NCBI RefSeq assembly: GCF_014197265.1 | Contig: NZ_JACIFH010000001.1 | Location: 2,790,001 to 2,854,000, forward strand | Source of the DNA: Microbacterium invictum | GTDB taxonomy: Bacteria > Actinomycetota > Actinomycetes > Actinomycetales > Microbacteriaceae | DNA length: 64,000 nucleotides | Direction of reading: 5' to 3' | Shown here: one piece after another, positions 26,087-34,215 of the stretch | Numbering within the stretch: position 1 is the first letter of the stretch | Layout of the letters: every line of letters begins with the position of its first letter | Translations under genes and position numbers: made by a program | Notes under the pieces: generated by a model | Database searches by the model: none | Seen by the model: only the letters and a program-made list of their open reading frames with translations | Told to the model about the DNA's origin: nothing

Positions 26087-27703
26087 ATGACCGATCCGAG
26101 TGATGCACGCACGGCCGCATCCCCGACCGATATCCTCGGCGCCTCCGTGATCGGCGGAAGATCGGTCCGTGGGGGCGACGGGGAGATCGCCGCGATCGAT
26201 CCCCGAACCGGAGTCGAGCTCGAGCCGAGCGTCGGGTTGATCGGTTCGGAGGAGCTGGATCGCGCGGCGTCGCTGGCGGCGGAGGCCTTTTCGAGGTTCC
26301 GTGCGACGACGCCGCTTCAGCGGGCTGCGCTCCTCGAATCGATCGCGAAAAATCTCGAGGCGATCGCGGAGGTCCTTGCGGACCGCGTCGTTCTCGAGAC
26401 CGGCTTGCCGCGTGTGCGCGCCGTGAGCGAGACGGGCCGCACCACCGGACAGCTGCGTCTTTTCGCAGACGTGCTGCGCGAAGGAGTCTTCCACGATGCG
26501 CGTATAGACCGCGCTCAGCCGGACCGCAGCCCTGTGCCCCGTGCTGACATTAGGCTGCGCAAGATCGCGCTCGGGCCGGTCGCGGTGTTCGGCGCATCCA
26601 ACTTCCCCCTCGCGTTCTCCGTCGCCGGCGGCGACACCGCCTCGGCACTCGCCGCGGGATGCCCGGTCATTGTCAAAGCGCACGGTGCGCATCCCGGTAC
26701 GTCGGAACTCGTGGGGCGGGCCATCGCCGATGCGGTGGCTGCGAACGGCCTGCACCCCGGGGTGTTCGCCCTGGTCTTCGGACGCGGCGAGCAGATCGGA
26801 AAGCGATTGGTGGAGCATCCCGCGATCGCTGCGGTCGGCTTCACCGGCTCTCGCCGCGGCGGATCGGCGCTCGTACAAGCCGCCGCACGTCGCGCCGTCC
26901 CGATTCCGGTGTACGCCGAGATGAGCAGCATCAATCCCGTCTTCCTCTTGCCGTCGGTGCTCGCGGATGCGGATGCGCTCGCGGCATCCTGGATCGGATC
27001 GCTGACCCTCGGCGCAGGTCAGTTCTGCACGAATCCCGGACTGGTCTTCGTTCCCGCAGGGGATGCCGCGAACACATTCATCGCCTCCGCGGGCCGTCGG
27101 GTCAGCGCCGCCCCCGATGCCACGATGTTGACTCCGGGTATCGCAGCGGCCTATGCGGACGCAACCGCAAAACTCTCGCGAACCGACGGTGTGACGACGG
27201 TCGCCGAGGGTGAGGCGGACGACGAGATCGCCCACTCGGGCACGCCGCAGATCTTCGCGGTCGATGCGTCCACCTTCCTCTCTGAGACGGCGCTCCAGGA
27301 AGAGGTGTTCGGTGCTGCCGGGATCATCGTCACGGTGCGCGACGTCGGCCAGATGATCGAGATCCTGAAGGGTCTCGAGGGCCAGTTGACGGTGACGATC
27401 CACGGAGACCAGACCGACGAGGGTGTTAGCCAGCTGATCGCCACCGCAGAGGAGCGGGCGGGTCGCATCCTCTTCAATGGCTGGCCCACCGGCGTCGAAG
27501 TCGGTCATGCCATGGTCCACGGAGGCCCGTACCCCGCGACGTCGGATCCTCGGGCGACATCGGTCGGATCGCTCGCCATCGATCGGTTCCTCCGGCCCGT
27601 CAGCTACCAGTCGTTCCCCGCCGAGCTGCTTCCCGAACCCGTGCTCGATGCCAATCCGTGGCAGGTGTGGCGTCAGATCGACGGCACGCCAGGGAAGGTC
27701 TGA
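26087..27703 (+). CDS. 2-oxoglutarate (alpha-ketoglutaric) semialdehyde dehydrogenase
   Basis: A 538-residue aldehyde dehydrogenase of the KGSADH branch. It oxidises 2,5-dioxopentanoate to 2-oxoglutarate, the last step of non-phosphorylative pentose, uronate and hydroxyproline pathways. The NAD(P) region reads GASNFPLAFSVAGGDTASALAAGCPVIVKAH. The catalytic Cys is in GAGQFCTNPG and the general-base Glu in YAEMSSINPVF. GQFCTNPG and PYPATSDPRATSVGSLAIDRFLRPV are typical of KGSADH rather than of generic ALDHs. ATG at 26087, about 135 bp after the terminator, with no close partner. Its natural partners are the enzymes at 14869-17770. An IS element lies 60 bp downstream. Confidence 0.88.
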   Translation: MTDPSDARTAASPTDILGASVIGGRSVRGGDGEIAAIDPRTGVELEPSVGLIGSEELDRAASLAAEAFSRFRATTPLQRAALLESIAKNLEAIAEVLADRVVLETGLPRVRAVSETGRTTGQLRLFADVLREGVFHDARIDRAQPDRSPVPRADIRLRKIALGPVAVFGASNFPLAFSVAGGDTASALAAGCPVIVKAHGAHPGTSELVGRAIADAVAANGLHPGVFALVFGRGEQIGKRLVEHPAIAAVGFTGSRRGGSALVQAAARRAVPIPVYAEMSSINPVFLLPSVLADADALAASWIGSLTLGAGQFCTNPGLVFVPAGDAANTFIASAGRRVSAAPDATMLTPGIAAAYADATAKLSRTDGVTTVAEGEADDEIAHSGTPQIFAVDASTFLSETALQEEVFGAAGIIVTVRDVGQMIEILKGLEGQLTVTIHGDQTDEGVSQLIATAEERAGRILFNGWPTGVEVGHAMVHGGPYPATSDPRATSVGSLAIDRFLRPVSYQSFPAELLPEPVLDANPWQVWRQIDGTPGKV

Positions 27704-27876
27704 TCCGTGGCCGGTTCCGACACGTCCACGAGTGCCCGCGAGCTCTCGCCAGACCTAGACGGTATGTAGTGGCCCCCTTCTGGTGAGGGGGTCGCGGGAC
27801 GGGGCCTCGCTCACAAAACTCGTGGGTTACCGGGCGAATGGTCCGCCCGGTCTATCCGACAGTTGTGGGAGGCCCC

Positions 27877-28959
27877 GTGTTTACTGAGCGTACGAGTGTT
27901 GGGCTCGATGTGCACGCCCGATCGGTCGCGGCAGCGGCGATCGATGGCGTCACTGGCGAGTTGTTCCAGACGAAGCTGCCGCCGGGGAACGATCGAATCG
28001 TGGCGTGGGTTCACGGGCTTCCGGGTCCGGTCGCGGTTGCGTACGAGGCCGGGCCGACGGGGTTCGGGCTGCACCGGTCGCTGACAGCGGCCGGGGTGCG
28101 GTGCGTGGTCGCTGCGCCGTCGAAGCTGCAGCGCCCGTCCGGCGATCGGGTGAAGACCGACGCGAAGGATGCCGTTCATCTGGCCCGCCTGCTGCGGTTG
28201 GACGAGATCACTGCGGTCTCGGTGCCGTCCGCCGATCAGGAGGCCGCGCGGGATCTGGTGCGGGCCCGTGAGGACTGCCGTGGTGATCTGATGCGGGCCC
28301 GTCACCGGTTGAGCAAACTGCTGCTGCGGCACGGGATTGTGCATGACGACGGCGCCGCGTGGACGACCAAGCACGACCGGTGGCTCACGCAGCAGCACCT
28401 GGCCGGTGACGCGTCGCGGGCGGCGTTCGATGCGGAGTATGAGACGGTGCTGCAGATCAAGGCGCGACGGGACCGACTCGACAAGGCGATCGGCGACCTC
28501 GCGAACGACAACGAGTTCACTCCGATCGTGCGCCGACTGGGGTGTCTGCGCGGAGTGAGCACGCTGACCGGGTTCGCTCTGGCGGTCGAGATCGGCGACT
28601 GGGAACGGTTCACCGGGAACAGCATCGGCTCGTTCGTCGGGCTGGTTCCCTCCGAGTTCTCATCCGGGCAGTCCCGCGTGCAGGGGCCGATCACGAAGAC
28701 CGGCAACGGACACGCCCGCGGGCTGCTTGTCGAAGCCGCTTGGCACCACCAGCCGCAATATCGCGTCGGCGCAGTCATGCGCGCCCGCTGGGAACTCGCG
28801 TCCGCGGTCGCGAGAGCTCGCGGCGACCTGGGAAACCGGCGGCTGCACGACCGGTGGGTACGGTTCGGACAGCGCCGCAAACGACACACGATCGCGAACA
28901 TCGCCGTCGCCCGCGAACTGGCCGGCTGGTGCTGGTCCTTGGCGGTCATGGACGACTGA
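27877..28959 (+). CDS. IS110-family transposase (DEDD recombinase)
   Basis: A 360-residue serine/DEDD recombinase. The N-terminal RuvC-like DEDD domain shows SVGLDVHARSVAAAA (first Asp), AYEAGPTGFGLHR (Glu) and KTDAKDAVHLARLL (the DxxD pair). The C-terminal transposase_20 domain shows GVSTLTGFALAVEIGDWERF and SFVGLVPSEFSSGQSRVQGPITKTGN, which holds the catalytic Ser region. It appears full length and intact, so the element may still move. The GTG at 27877, with GGGAGG five bases upstream, is preferred to the in-frame ATG at 27838, which would start inside the left-end hairpin. Confidence 0.92.
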   Translation: MFTERTSVGLDVHARSVAAAAIDGVTGELFQTKLPPGNDRIVAWVHGLPGPVAVAYEAGPTGFGLHRSLTAAGVRCVVAAPSKLQRPSGDRVKTDAKDAVHLARLLRLDEITAVSVPSADQEAARDLVRAREDCRGDLMRARHRLSKLLLRHGIVHDDGAAWTTKHDRWLTQQHLAGDASRAAFDAEYETVLQIKARRDRLDKAIGDLANDNEFTPIVRRLGCLRGVSTLTGFALAVEIGDWERFTGNSIGSFVGLVPSEFSSGQSRVQGPITKTGNGHARGLLVEAAWHHQPQYRVGAVMRARWELASAVARARGDLGNRRLHDRWVRFGQRRKRHTIANIAVARELAGWCWSLAVMDD

Positions 28960-29241
28960 CCAACCGAGCCGCTTCGCGATCCGACCACCCGGTGGCAGCG
29001 CGAGGAGCGACCCGCGACTCGACTATGAGCAACCCGATCACCGGGCCACGCTCGTTCCTAGACACGCAGTCCCGCTCCTGCCGAAAGCACCGTCCTGCGG
29101 CAACCCACCCGCGAATATCAGACTGACCGCGCGTCGAAGACACGCTCACCGCACCGTTAGATCCGCGAAGCAAGAGGCGCCGCCCGGAACCACTCCCGGG
29201 CGGCGCCTCGCCATGCCCTCTTGACAAGCAGGCACTACATA
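28960..29241 (+). ncRNA. candidate bridge RNA region in the IS right end
   Basis: About 280 bp between the transposase stop and the right inverted repeat hold no gene. In IS1111-type elements the bridge RNA, which pairs with target and donor DNA, is encoded downstream of the recombinase. A 14-bp GC-rich hairpin at 29174-29209 could close or terminate such an RNA. No promoter or guide loops could be assigned by eye. Confidence 0.4.
29174..29209. repeat. 14-bp perfect hairpin in the IS right end
   Basis: GAGGCGCCGCCCGG, an 8-nt loop AACCACTC, then CCGGGCGGCGCCTC. It is very stable and lies about 24 bp inside the right inverted repeat. It may terminate transcription leaving the transposase gene, shield the esterase gene on the other strand, or form part of a bridge RNA. 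Confidence 0.7.
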
Positions 29242-30582
29242 TCAGTCGACAGGGAAGAGCGACAGGGTGATCTTCGACGTATACGTGCCGCCCGCGGTGT
29301 CGACCGGGGCCTCCAAGAACACGTCCGCGCTAAGCACCGCCGAGCCGGTTCGGCTGGCGTTCCCTGCCTCAGCGAGTCGTGACGACGTCGACAAGCCAGA
29401 ACCGCCGTCGATTGCAGTCGGAGTGGTTGCGCCGGTTTCGACGCCGGGCTTGGTGTTGAGCGCTCGGGGTGTCCACCCCAGGTGCGCAGCGCTGAGCTGT
29501 CCCTCGCTGGACGCGAGATTGGATGCCCTACCAGACACCGCCCAGCCACCGCCCGCCGCCTGGATCGCGTTGCGTGAATCCGAAACGGTGACAGTGGGCA
29601 ACACACCGTCGAGCCGCAAACGGTCGCCAGCGTTTCCACCGCTCAAGGTGACACCGTCGTTTGCTCCGATTGTGAGGGTGAGTGCACCTGCTTCGCCCTC
29701 CGCGATCTCGGCCTTCACGTCGATGCCGGAGCCGGCGCCCTGGAAGAAAGAGCCGAGGCCCTGCAGCAGGGCAAGTCTGCCCGCGACGTCGTCGTGCCCG
29801 ACGCCCGGAAAGCGCACGTACTTCTGAGTCTCAACGCCATACTTCGCCAAGAGTTCGGCCGTAGCCAGGAGGTTTGGCCCGGCGAGATTGTCATCCGCGC
29901 CATCGCGAGCCTCGACGTAGGACACCCGCCCGACAAACTCGGGGGAAGTGATCTTCGCTTGAATCGCCGGGTCGGAATCAATGAGAGCGCGGGTCGCGGG
30001 GAACCATCCTGTGCTCCACATACCGAGCTGGGAGAACTCGGTCGGGTAGGTCAGGAACGTGTTCAGCGCCTGGACGCCTCCACACGAGTTGCCGGCAATG
30101 GCACGTGATGCTCCGTCGGTCTTGACGTCGAAGTTCGCCTCCATGTACGGAATCAGATCATCGACAACTACGCGCCCGTAGATGTCCTCCAGCGGACTGC
30201 CCAGCAAGTTCGACCCGACGGCGCCGTTGACCATGACTAGAACCTGTGGCACGGCCCCGTCGCTGAACACTGCATCGAGGTCTTCCAGGGTGATAGCCGG
30301 CCCGGCTGGCTCAAGCCAGTAGCCCTCCCCGCGACAGCCGCCCGGCGACACATAAGTGGTGGGCAAAGCGTGCTCACCGTCGTATTGCGGTGGCACGTAG
30401 ACCCACGCGCCTTCCTCGCGTTGCAGCGTGTCCGAGAAATAGGTCACGTGGGTAAGCGTCCCGCTGGCTGCATCCTCCTCGGCGTAAGCCGCCGCAGGTG
30501 CCACTGCAGCGGCGAGCAGCACGGCGGCGGTGCTGGCAATGGCAACTCGCGCCCGTCGATGGGCGCGTAGGGGTATCGACAT
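29242..30582 (-). CDS. secreted esterase with C-terminal WxL-like domain
   Basis: A 446-residue exported protein. A Sec signal peptide (about 1-35, MSIPLRAHRRARVAIASTAA through AAAYA) is followed by an alpha/beta-hydrolase of the esterase D/CE1 type. The nucleophile Ser166 lies in AGNSCGG and a His in PGVGHDD at about 261. Plausible substrates are acetyl or feruloyl esters on polysaccharide. The last 130 residues (VTVSDSRNAIQAAGGGWAVSG, HLGWTPRAL, FLEAPVDTAGGTYTSKITLSLFPVD) resemble the WxL-like cell-surface attachment domain common in Gram-positive secreted proteins. The adjacent divergent gene encodes a DUF916 (WxL-interacting) protein, which fits a surface-display pair. The IS110 element ends exactly at its stop codon, but the natural-looking C-terminus argues that it is intact. 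Confidence 0.8.
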   Translation of the reverse strand: MSIPLRAHRRARVAIASTAAVLLAAAVAPAAAYAEEDAASGTLTHVTYFSDTLQREEGAWVYVPPQYDGEHALPTTYVSPGGCRGEGYWLEPAGPAITLEDLDAVFSDGAVPQVLVMVNGAVGSNLLGSPLEDIYGRVVVDDLIPYMEANFDVKTDGASRAIAGNSCGGVQALNTFLTYPTEFSQLGMWSTGWFPATRALIDSDPAIQAKITSPEFVGRVSYVEARDGADDNLAGPNLLATAELLAKYGVETQKYVRFPGVGHDDVAGRLALLQGLGSFFQGAGSGIDVKAEIAEGEAGALTLTIGANDGVTLSGGNAGDRLRLDGVLPTVTVSDSRNAIQAAGGGWAVSGRASNLASSEGQLSAAHLGWTPRALNTKPGVETGATTPTAIDGGSGLSTSSRLAEAGNASRTGSAVLSADVFLEAPVDTAGGTYTSKITLSLFPVD

Positions 30583-30653
30583 CGATGTCTCCTCTTATCG
30601 TGGCCGCACGAGACGCGAGGCGTCGCGCACATGTCGCAATGCTAGGGTCGCCG

Positions 30654-30679
30654 AATATTGATGCGCAAGACTCAATATT
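30654..30679. promoter_or_regulatory. AATATTGA inverted repeat between divergent surface-protein genes
   Basis: AATATTGA, a 10-nt spacer, then TCAATATT: a perfect 8-bp inverted repeat in an AT-rich pocket of the 253-bp region between the esterase and DUF916 genes. It lies 72 bp from the esterase start and 157 bp from the other. It is a candidate operator for shared control of the divergent pair; no regulator gene is adjacent. Confidence 0.5.
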
Positions 30680-30835
30680 GGTGTTTACTCGGATTTCAAT
30701 ACAGTCCTACGCTTCCGTGTAAGCCCGGCATTTTCATAGAAGCGCCCGCGCGCAACATGATGCCTATGAACAAAAACTCGCGTTCGTTCAACTTTCAAAG
30801 CGACCGACCGCCCAACGCTAGCGAGGTGGATCATT

Positions 30836-31990
30836 GTGAGGCGACGCTGGACGATGCTGCTTGACCGTTACGTTCCCAAACACGTCCGGAGACGTCGCGC
30901 GCCGGCTCTTTCTGCGTTTGCAGTGGTGGTCGGTGGAGTGTTTATCGTCGTGGCTCCCGGTGCGCCGGCATGGGGGTCGGACACGACCTGGGCAATACAG
31001 CCCTCAACTGGCACGGACGGCCAAACCCGAGTTTCGCTTCGGTACGAAATCGACGCCGGATCTGATGTGTCCGACTCGGTGGTAGTCACAAACTTCAGCG
31101 ACCACACGAGTCGCTTCGCTGTTTACGCCAGCGACGGAACAATAACGGAAGACGGCAGTTTCGATCTGATCAGCGACGAACAGTCCTCCAGAGATGGAGG
31201 AGCGTGGATTGAAATCGGCCCGGCGGCGGACTCACAAGTCCGTCCCGAGGGTGGCCTCTTCCTGACCGTGCCAGCTAAGTCCGCTGTCGCCGTACCAGTG
31301 CAGATTGACGTCCCGGTCGACGCTACGCCTGGGGACCACCCCGCCGGCATAGTCGCAGAACTCGCCGAGGTTCAGGGCGAGGACGTCGAGTTCGCGACCC
31401 GAGTGGGGGTCCGGGTTCACCTGCGTGTCCTCGGCGACATCGTGGCTGAACTAACCCCACAGATCGACGCTGTTTCATGGGCTGCGGGCTTCAATCCGTT
31501 CGCGCCCGGGCGGGTGCGCATCGATTACCGCCTACTGAACAACGGCAACGTGCGCCTTGGCGCGACCGGCGAAGTCCAAGTCGCGGGCCCCTTAGGGATC
31601 GGCGTCGCAGACGCCGAGATCGCAACGCGTGAGATTCTTCCGGGCGAAACGTACGCCCAGTCGGTTGAGCTGCACATTCTGCCGTTGCTCCTCGGGTTCG
31701 GTCTCGTGGAGGTCAACGCGTCCGCCGTCGGCACCGACAGCCTTCCCGGCGATCCATCTCCTGTGTCTGTCGACTTCATCGTCTGGTCGGTGCCCTGGCC
31801 CCAGATGGCGCTCGCACTCGTGACCGGAGCAACGGTACTGGGTGCGCTGCGGTTGATTCGGCGTCAGCGTCGCCGATTCGAGCTTCGCGTAGAGGCGGCC
31901 GTCGTCGAAGCGCAGCGTCGAACGGCGGAGGAACCTTTAAGAGATGAAGCAACGCCGAGAGTCGCTGTGCCGACGGAGAGCGCTAAGTGA
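30836..31990 (+). CDS. DUF916 / WxL-interacting surface protein
   Basis: A 384-residue membrane-anchored surface protein. A basic N-terminus and hydrophobic signal or anchor (about 22-45) are followed by tandem immunoglobulin-like beta domains. The first begins WAIQPSTGTDGQTRVSLRYEIDAGSDVSDSVVVTNFSD, the DUF916 (WxL peptidoglycan-binding) signature; a second domain follows. One C-terminal TM helix (about 322-342, MALALVTGATVLGALRLI) leads to an Arg-rich cytoplasmic tail. GTG start at 30836 with GAGGTGGA upstream. In Firmicutes these proteins tether WxL proteins to the wall. Here the divergent esterase has a WxL-like tail, so a partner role is inferred. Confidence 0.8.
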   Translation: MRRRWTMLLDRYVPKHVRRRRAPALSAFAVVVGGVFIVVAPGAPAWGSDTTWAIQPSTGTDGQTRVSLRYEIDAGSDVSDSVVVTNFSDHTSRFAVYASDGTITEDGSFDLISDEQSSRDGGAWIEIGPAADSQVRPEGGLFLTVPAKSAVAVPVQIDVPVDATPGDHPAGIVAELAEVQGEDVEFATRVGVRVHLRVLGDIVAELTPQIDAVSWAAGFNPFAPGRVRIDYRLLNNGNVRLGATGEVQVAGPLGIGVADAEIATREILPGETYAQSVELHILPLLLGFGLVEVNASAVGTDSLPGDPSPVSVDFIVWSVPWPQMALALVTGATVLGALRLIRRQRRRFELRVEAAVVEAQRRTAEEPLRDEATPRVAVPTESAK

Positions 31991-32125
31991 GCTGGGCTGA
32001 TGCGGCTTCCTGTAGCTGCATTCCGCGCCTACGCACCGAACACTTTGAGGCAGGCGCACTGAGACGGTCTGGACGGTTGTAGAGGCTGTCTACCTGACCA
32101 AGCGCCGATGACGAGTAGGAGCTCG

Positions 32126-33346
32126 ATGATGGAAACCCCGACCACGTTCCTTTGGGGTGCGAGCACCGCTCCGCACCAGACCGAGGGCGACAATACCGCG
32201 AGCGATTGGTGGTACGTCGAGAATCTCGAGCATTCCCCCATTGCGGAGCCATCTGGGAGCGCCGTCGACAGCTTCCATCGTTATCCGGAAGACATGCAGC
32301 TGCTCTCCAACTCGGGCTTGAACGCATATAGGTTCGGGATCGAGTGGGCCCGAATCGAACCCGTTGAGGGCGAGTTCTCTGAGGATGCTCTCCAGCACTA
32401 CCGACGCGTGATTGAAACGTCACTGTCACTGGGGCTCGAACCCGTCGTAACCCTCCACCACTTCAGCAATCCATACTGGTTCACCGCTGCCGGCGGTTGG
32501 GGTAGCGACCAAGCCGCACAGCGTTTTGGTCGCTATATCGAACGGATCGCTCCGATCCTGGAGGGCGTCAAGTGGCTGGTGACAATAAACGAAGGGAACC
32601 TCTTGGCGTTTATCAGCCGGATGTTCCAGGCGGTTCTCGATGGCGATGGCGATGACTCCGCGAAGGCTGGACCCACCATCGCCACGGGGATCGCTGCGCC
32701 CGAGGAACGCATCGGGCGGACAGTGATCGCAGCGCACCGAGTCGCCGTCTCCGTACTCCGCGAGCGCACCACCGCAAAGATTGGGATGTCGCTGGCGATT
32801 CAGAACCTAACTCCCGAGAAGGGCAGCGAGGATGTCTTCCCGGAGATCGAACGACTGTGGGAGAACCTCTACATTGATTCGCTAAGGGGTGACGACTTCA
32901 TCGGAGTGCAGAGCTATACGACCCAGATCGTCAACGCTGAGGGAATCGTCCCCGCGCCGGAGGACCCCACCAACACGCAGATGGGGTGGCGGTACGAACC
33001 GGAGGCGATTGGCATTGCCGTGCGCTCTGTTTGGGAACGAGGCGCTCACACGCCGATCTTGGTGACCGAGAACGGAATCGCTACTTCCGACGACTCCGTC
33101 CGGATTAGGTTCACGCGAGATGCGATCCGGTCAGTCGTCGAGGCGGTCGACGACGGCGTCGACGTCCGCGGCTACATGCATTGGTCCGCGGTGGACAACT
33201 ACGAATGGGGGCACTGGGCTCCCACGTTCGGGCTAATCGCCATCGACCGGGAAACCTTCGCCCGGAGCCCGCGACCGAGCCTCGCGTGGTTCGGGCGTGT
33301 CGCGAGATCGTCAGGAAGGATTTCGAAGGGTCTCGACGCGATTTGA
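32126..33346 (+). CDS. GH1 beta-glycosidase
   Basis: A 406-residue TIM-barrel GH1 enzyme. It opens with TTFLWGASTAPHQTEGDN, the GH1 N-terminal signature. The acid/base Glu lies in TINEGN, where the usual NEP has Gly in place of Pro, and the nucleophile Glu in LVTENG. It also has VRGYMHWSAVDNYEWGHWAPTFGLIAID, the C-terminal signature. It is about 40-50 residues shorter than typical bacterial GH1 proteins. No signal peptide, so cytoplasmic. ATG at 32126 with GGAG five bases upstream. It stands alone on the plus strand between the DUF916 gene and the convergent uronate operon; its glycosidic substrate is not indicated by neighbours. Confidence 0.88.
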   Translation: MMETPTTFLWGASTAPHQTEGDNTASDWWYVENLEHSPIAEPSGSAVDSFHRYPEDMQLLSNSGLNAYRFGIEWARIEPVEGEFSEDALQHYRRVIETSLSLGLEPVVTLHHFSNPYWFTAAGGWGSDQAAQRFGRYIERIAPILEGVKWLVTINEGNLLAFISRMFQAVLDGDGDDSAKAGPTIATGIAAPEERIGRTVIAAHRVAVSVLRERTTAKIGMSLAIQNLTPEKGSEDVFPEIERLWENLYIDSLRGDDFIGVQSYTTQIVNAEGIVPAPEDPTNTQMGWRYEPEAIGIAVRSVWERGAHTPILVTENGIATSDDSVRIRFTRDAIRSVVEAVDDGVDVRGYMHWSAVDNYEWGHWAPTFGLIAIDRETFARSPRPSLAWFGRVARSSGRISKGLDAI

Positions 33347-33669
33347 GTCGCCACCTTCTCGCGGTAAGCAGTGATAAATCCTGATGGCGGTCCGCGCGCG
33401 GCAGGACGATCCGCAGCCTGGTCATGCGGGCGCCACCACCTCTCGCGCTTCTGCATCCGAGCCGGCGGTTCGTCCTTTGCGCGCGCAGCCCCGCATCGGT
33501 GAGACAGCGACGTACTGAACCAGGCTACGCGGTGTGGTTCCGCCTAAGACAAGGGATTCGGGGTTCGACCCCACCCCAAAGGCCCACCCTTGACGCCGGA
33601 GCACAAGTTCGCGGGTACCGAAGACGGCACGCCCACCTGGGTCGGCAGACCGGCGGCCTCACCCGGTCT
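33347..33669. other. gene-free convergent intergenic region
   Basis: About 320 bp between the convergent GH1 and gluconokinase genes. It contains a short GGGGTTCGACCCC palindrome near 33570 that looks like a tRNA T-arm, but no full tRNA can be folded around it. I see no coding sequence, strong terminator or mobile-element end here. Confidence 0.5.
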
Positions 33670-34215
33670 TCAGAGACTCCTCGGTTCTAGGGGAGGTCGA
33701 CCTGCCTCCGTCACGAACGCGGCAACGAGATCGGTGACTGGTCGCGCAACGTCCATAGTCACGCCCTCCTCGTCTACCTGGAGCGGCTCCAGTGTGGCGA
33801 ATTGTGAGGACAGAAGAGCCGGCGGCATGAAGTGGTTCTGGCGGGCGATGGCGCGCGCTTCCAACATCTCGCGCGAACCGTCAAGGTGTACAAACACAAG
33901 CCGCTCCCCGGCAACGGCGCGGAGTCGGTCACGGTAGATTCGGCGTAACGCAGAGCAGGCGACAACTACTCCGCCCTCCTCCGCGGCGCGGGTCAGCGCA
34001 TCGCCCACGCTGTCGAGCCACGGCCAGCGGTCTGAATCATCGAGCGGAATCCCGGACGCCATCTTGGCGCGGTTCTCAGCCGGATGTAGGTCGTCTGCGT
34101 CGATCCACCCGATGCCGAGCTGGTCAGCCAGCGCAGCGGCGAGGGTCGATTTCCCGGACGCTGAGACGCCCATCACGACGATGAGAGGCGGGACAGGTTC
34201 GGGTGCGACCATCAC
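33670..34215 (-). CDS. gntK: gluconokinase-family carbohydrate kinase
   Basis: A 181-residue P-loop kinase of the GntK/IdnK family, with Walker [10 protein letters not shown] (about 16-24), [31 protein letters not shown] (the gluconokinase motif) and [13 protein letters not shown]. It phosphorylates D-gluconate to 6-phosphogluconate in characterised members. It starts at GTG 34215 or ATG 34212, overlapping the mannonate dehydratase stop. It is the last gene of the 16-kb uronate operon. Gluconate is not an expected intermediate of that operon, so either gluconate is a side product or this kinase accepts a related sugar acid. Confidence 0.88.
   Translation of the reverse strand: MMVAPEPVPPLIVVMGVSASGKSTLAAALADQLGIGWIDADDLHPAENRAKMASGIPLDDSDRWPWLDSVGDALTRAAEEGGVVVACSALRRIYRDRLRAVAGERLVFVHLDGSREMLEARAIARQNHFMPPALLSSQFATLEPLQVDEEGVTMDVARPVTDLVAAFVTEAGRPPLEPRSL

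Larger units (their letters stand above)
27763..29241 (+). mobile_element. IS110-family element, IS1111-like, about 1.48 kb
   Basis: The element contains one DEDD transposase gene and has 9-bp inverted terminal sequences, TATGTAGTG at 27763-27771 and CACTACATA at 29233-29241. Small (sub)terminal inverted repeats mark the IS1111 subgroup of IS110. No target duplication is seen, as expected for the family. The left non-coding end is about 114 bp and contains two hairpins (around 27771-27792 and 27829-27851). The right end is about 280 bp non-coding with one strong hairpin. Members of this family encode a bridge RNA in a non-coding end. The right copy abuts the stop codon of the esterase gene without truncating it. 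Exact ends are inferred from the repeats alone. Confidence 0.75.

Noticed and set aside
29242..29300. Truncation of the esterase by the IS element
   Set aside because: The C-terminus ends in a natural-looking SKITLSLFPVD before the stop, so the insertion seems to fall just outside the coding sequence.
33540..33600. tRNA-like T-arm sequence GGGGTTCGACCCC
   Set aside because: No acceptor, D-arm or anticodon stem can be folded around it and the T-stem itself mispairs at two positions; a chance palindrome is simpler.
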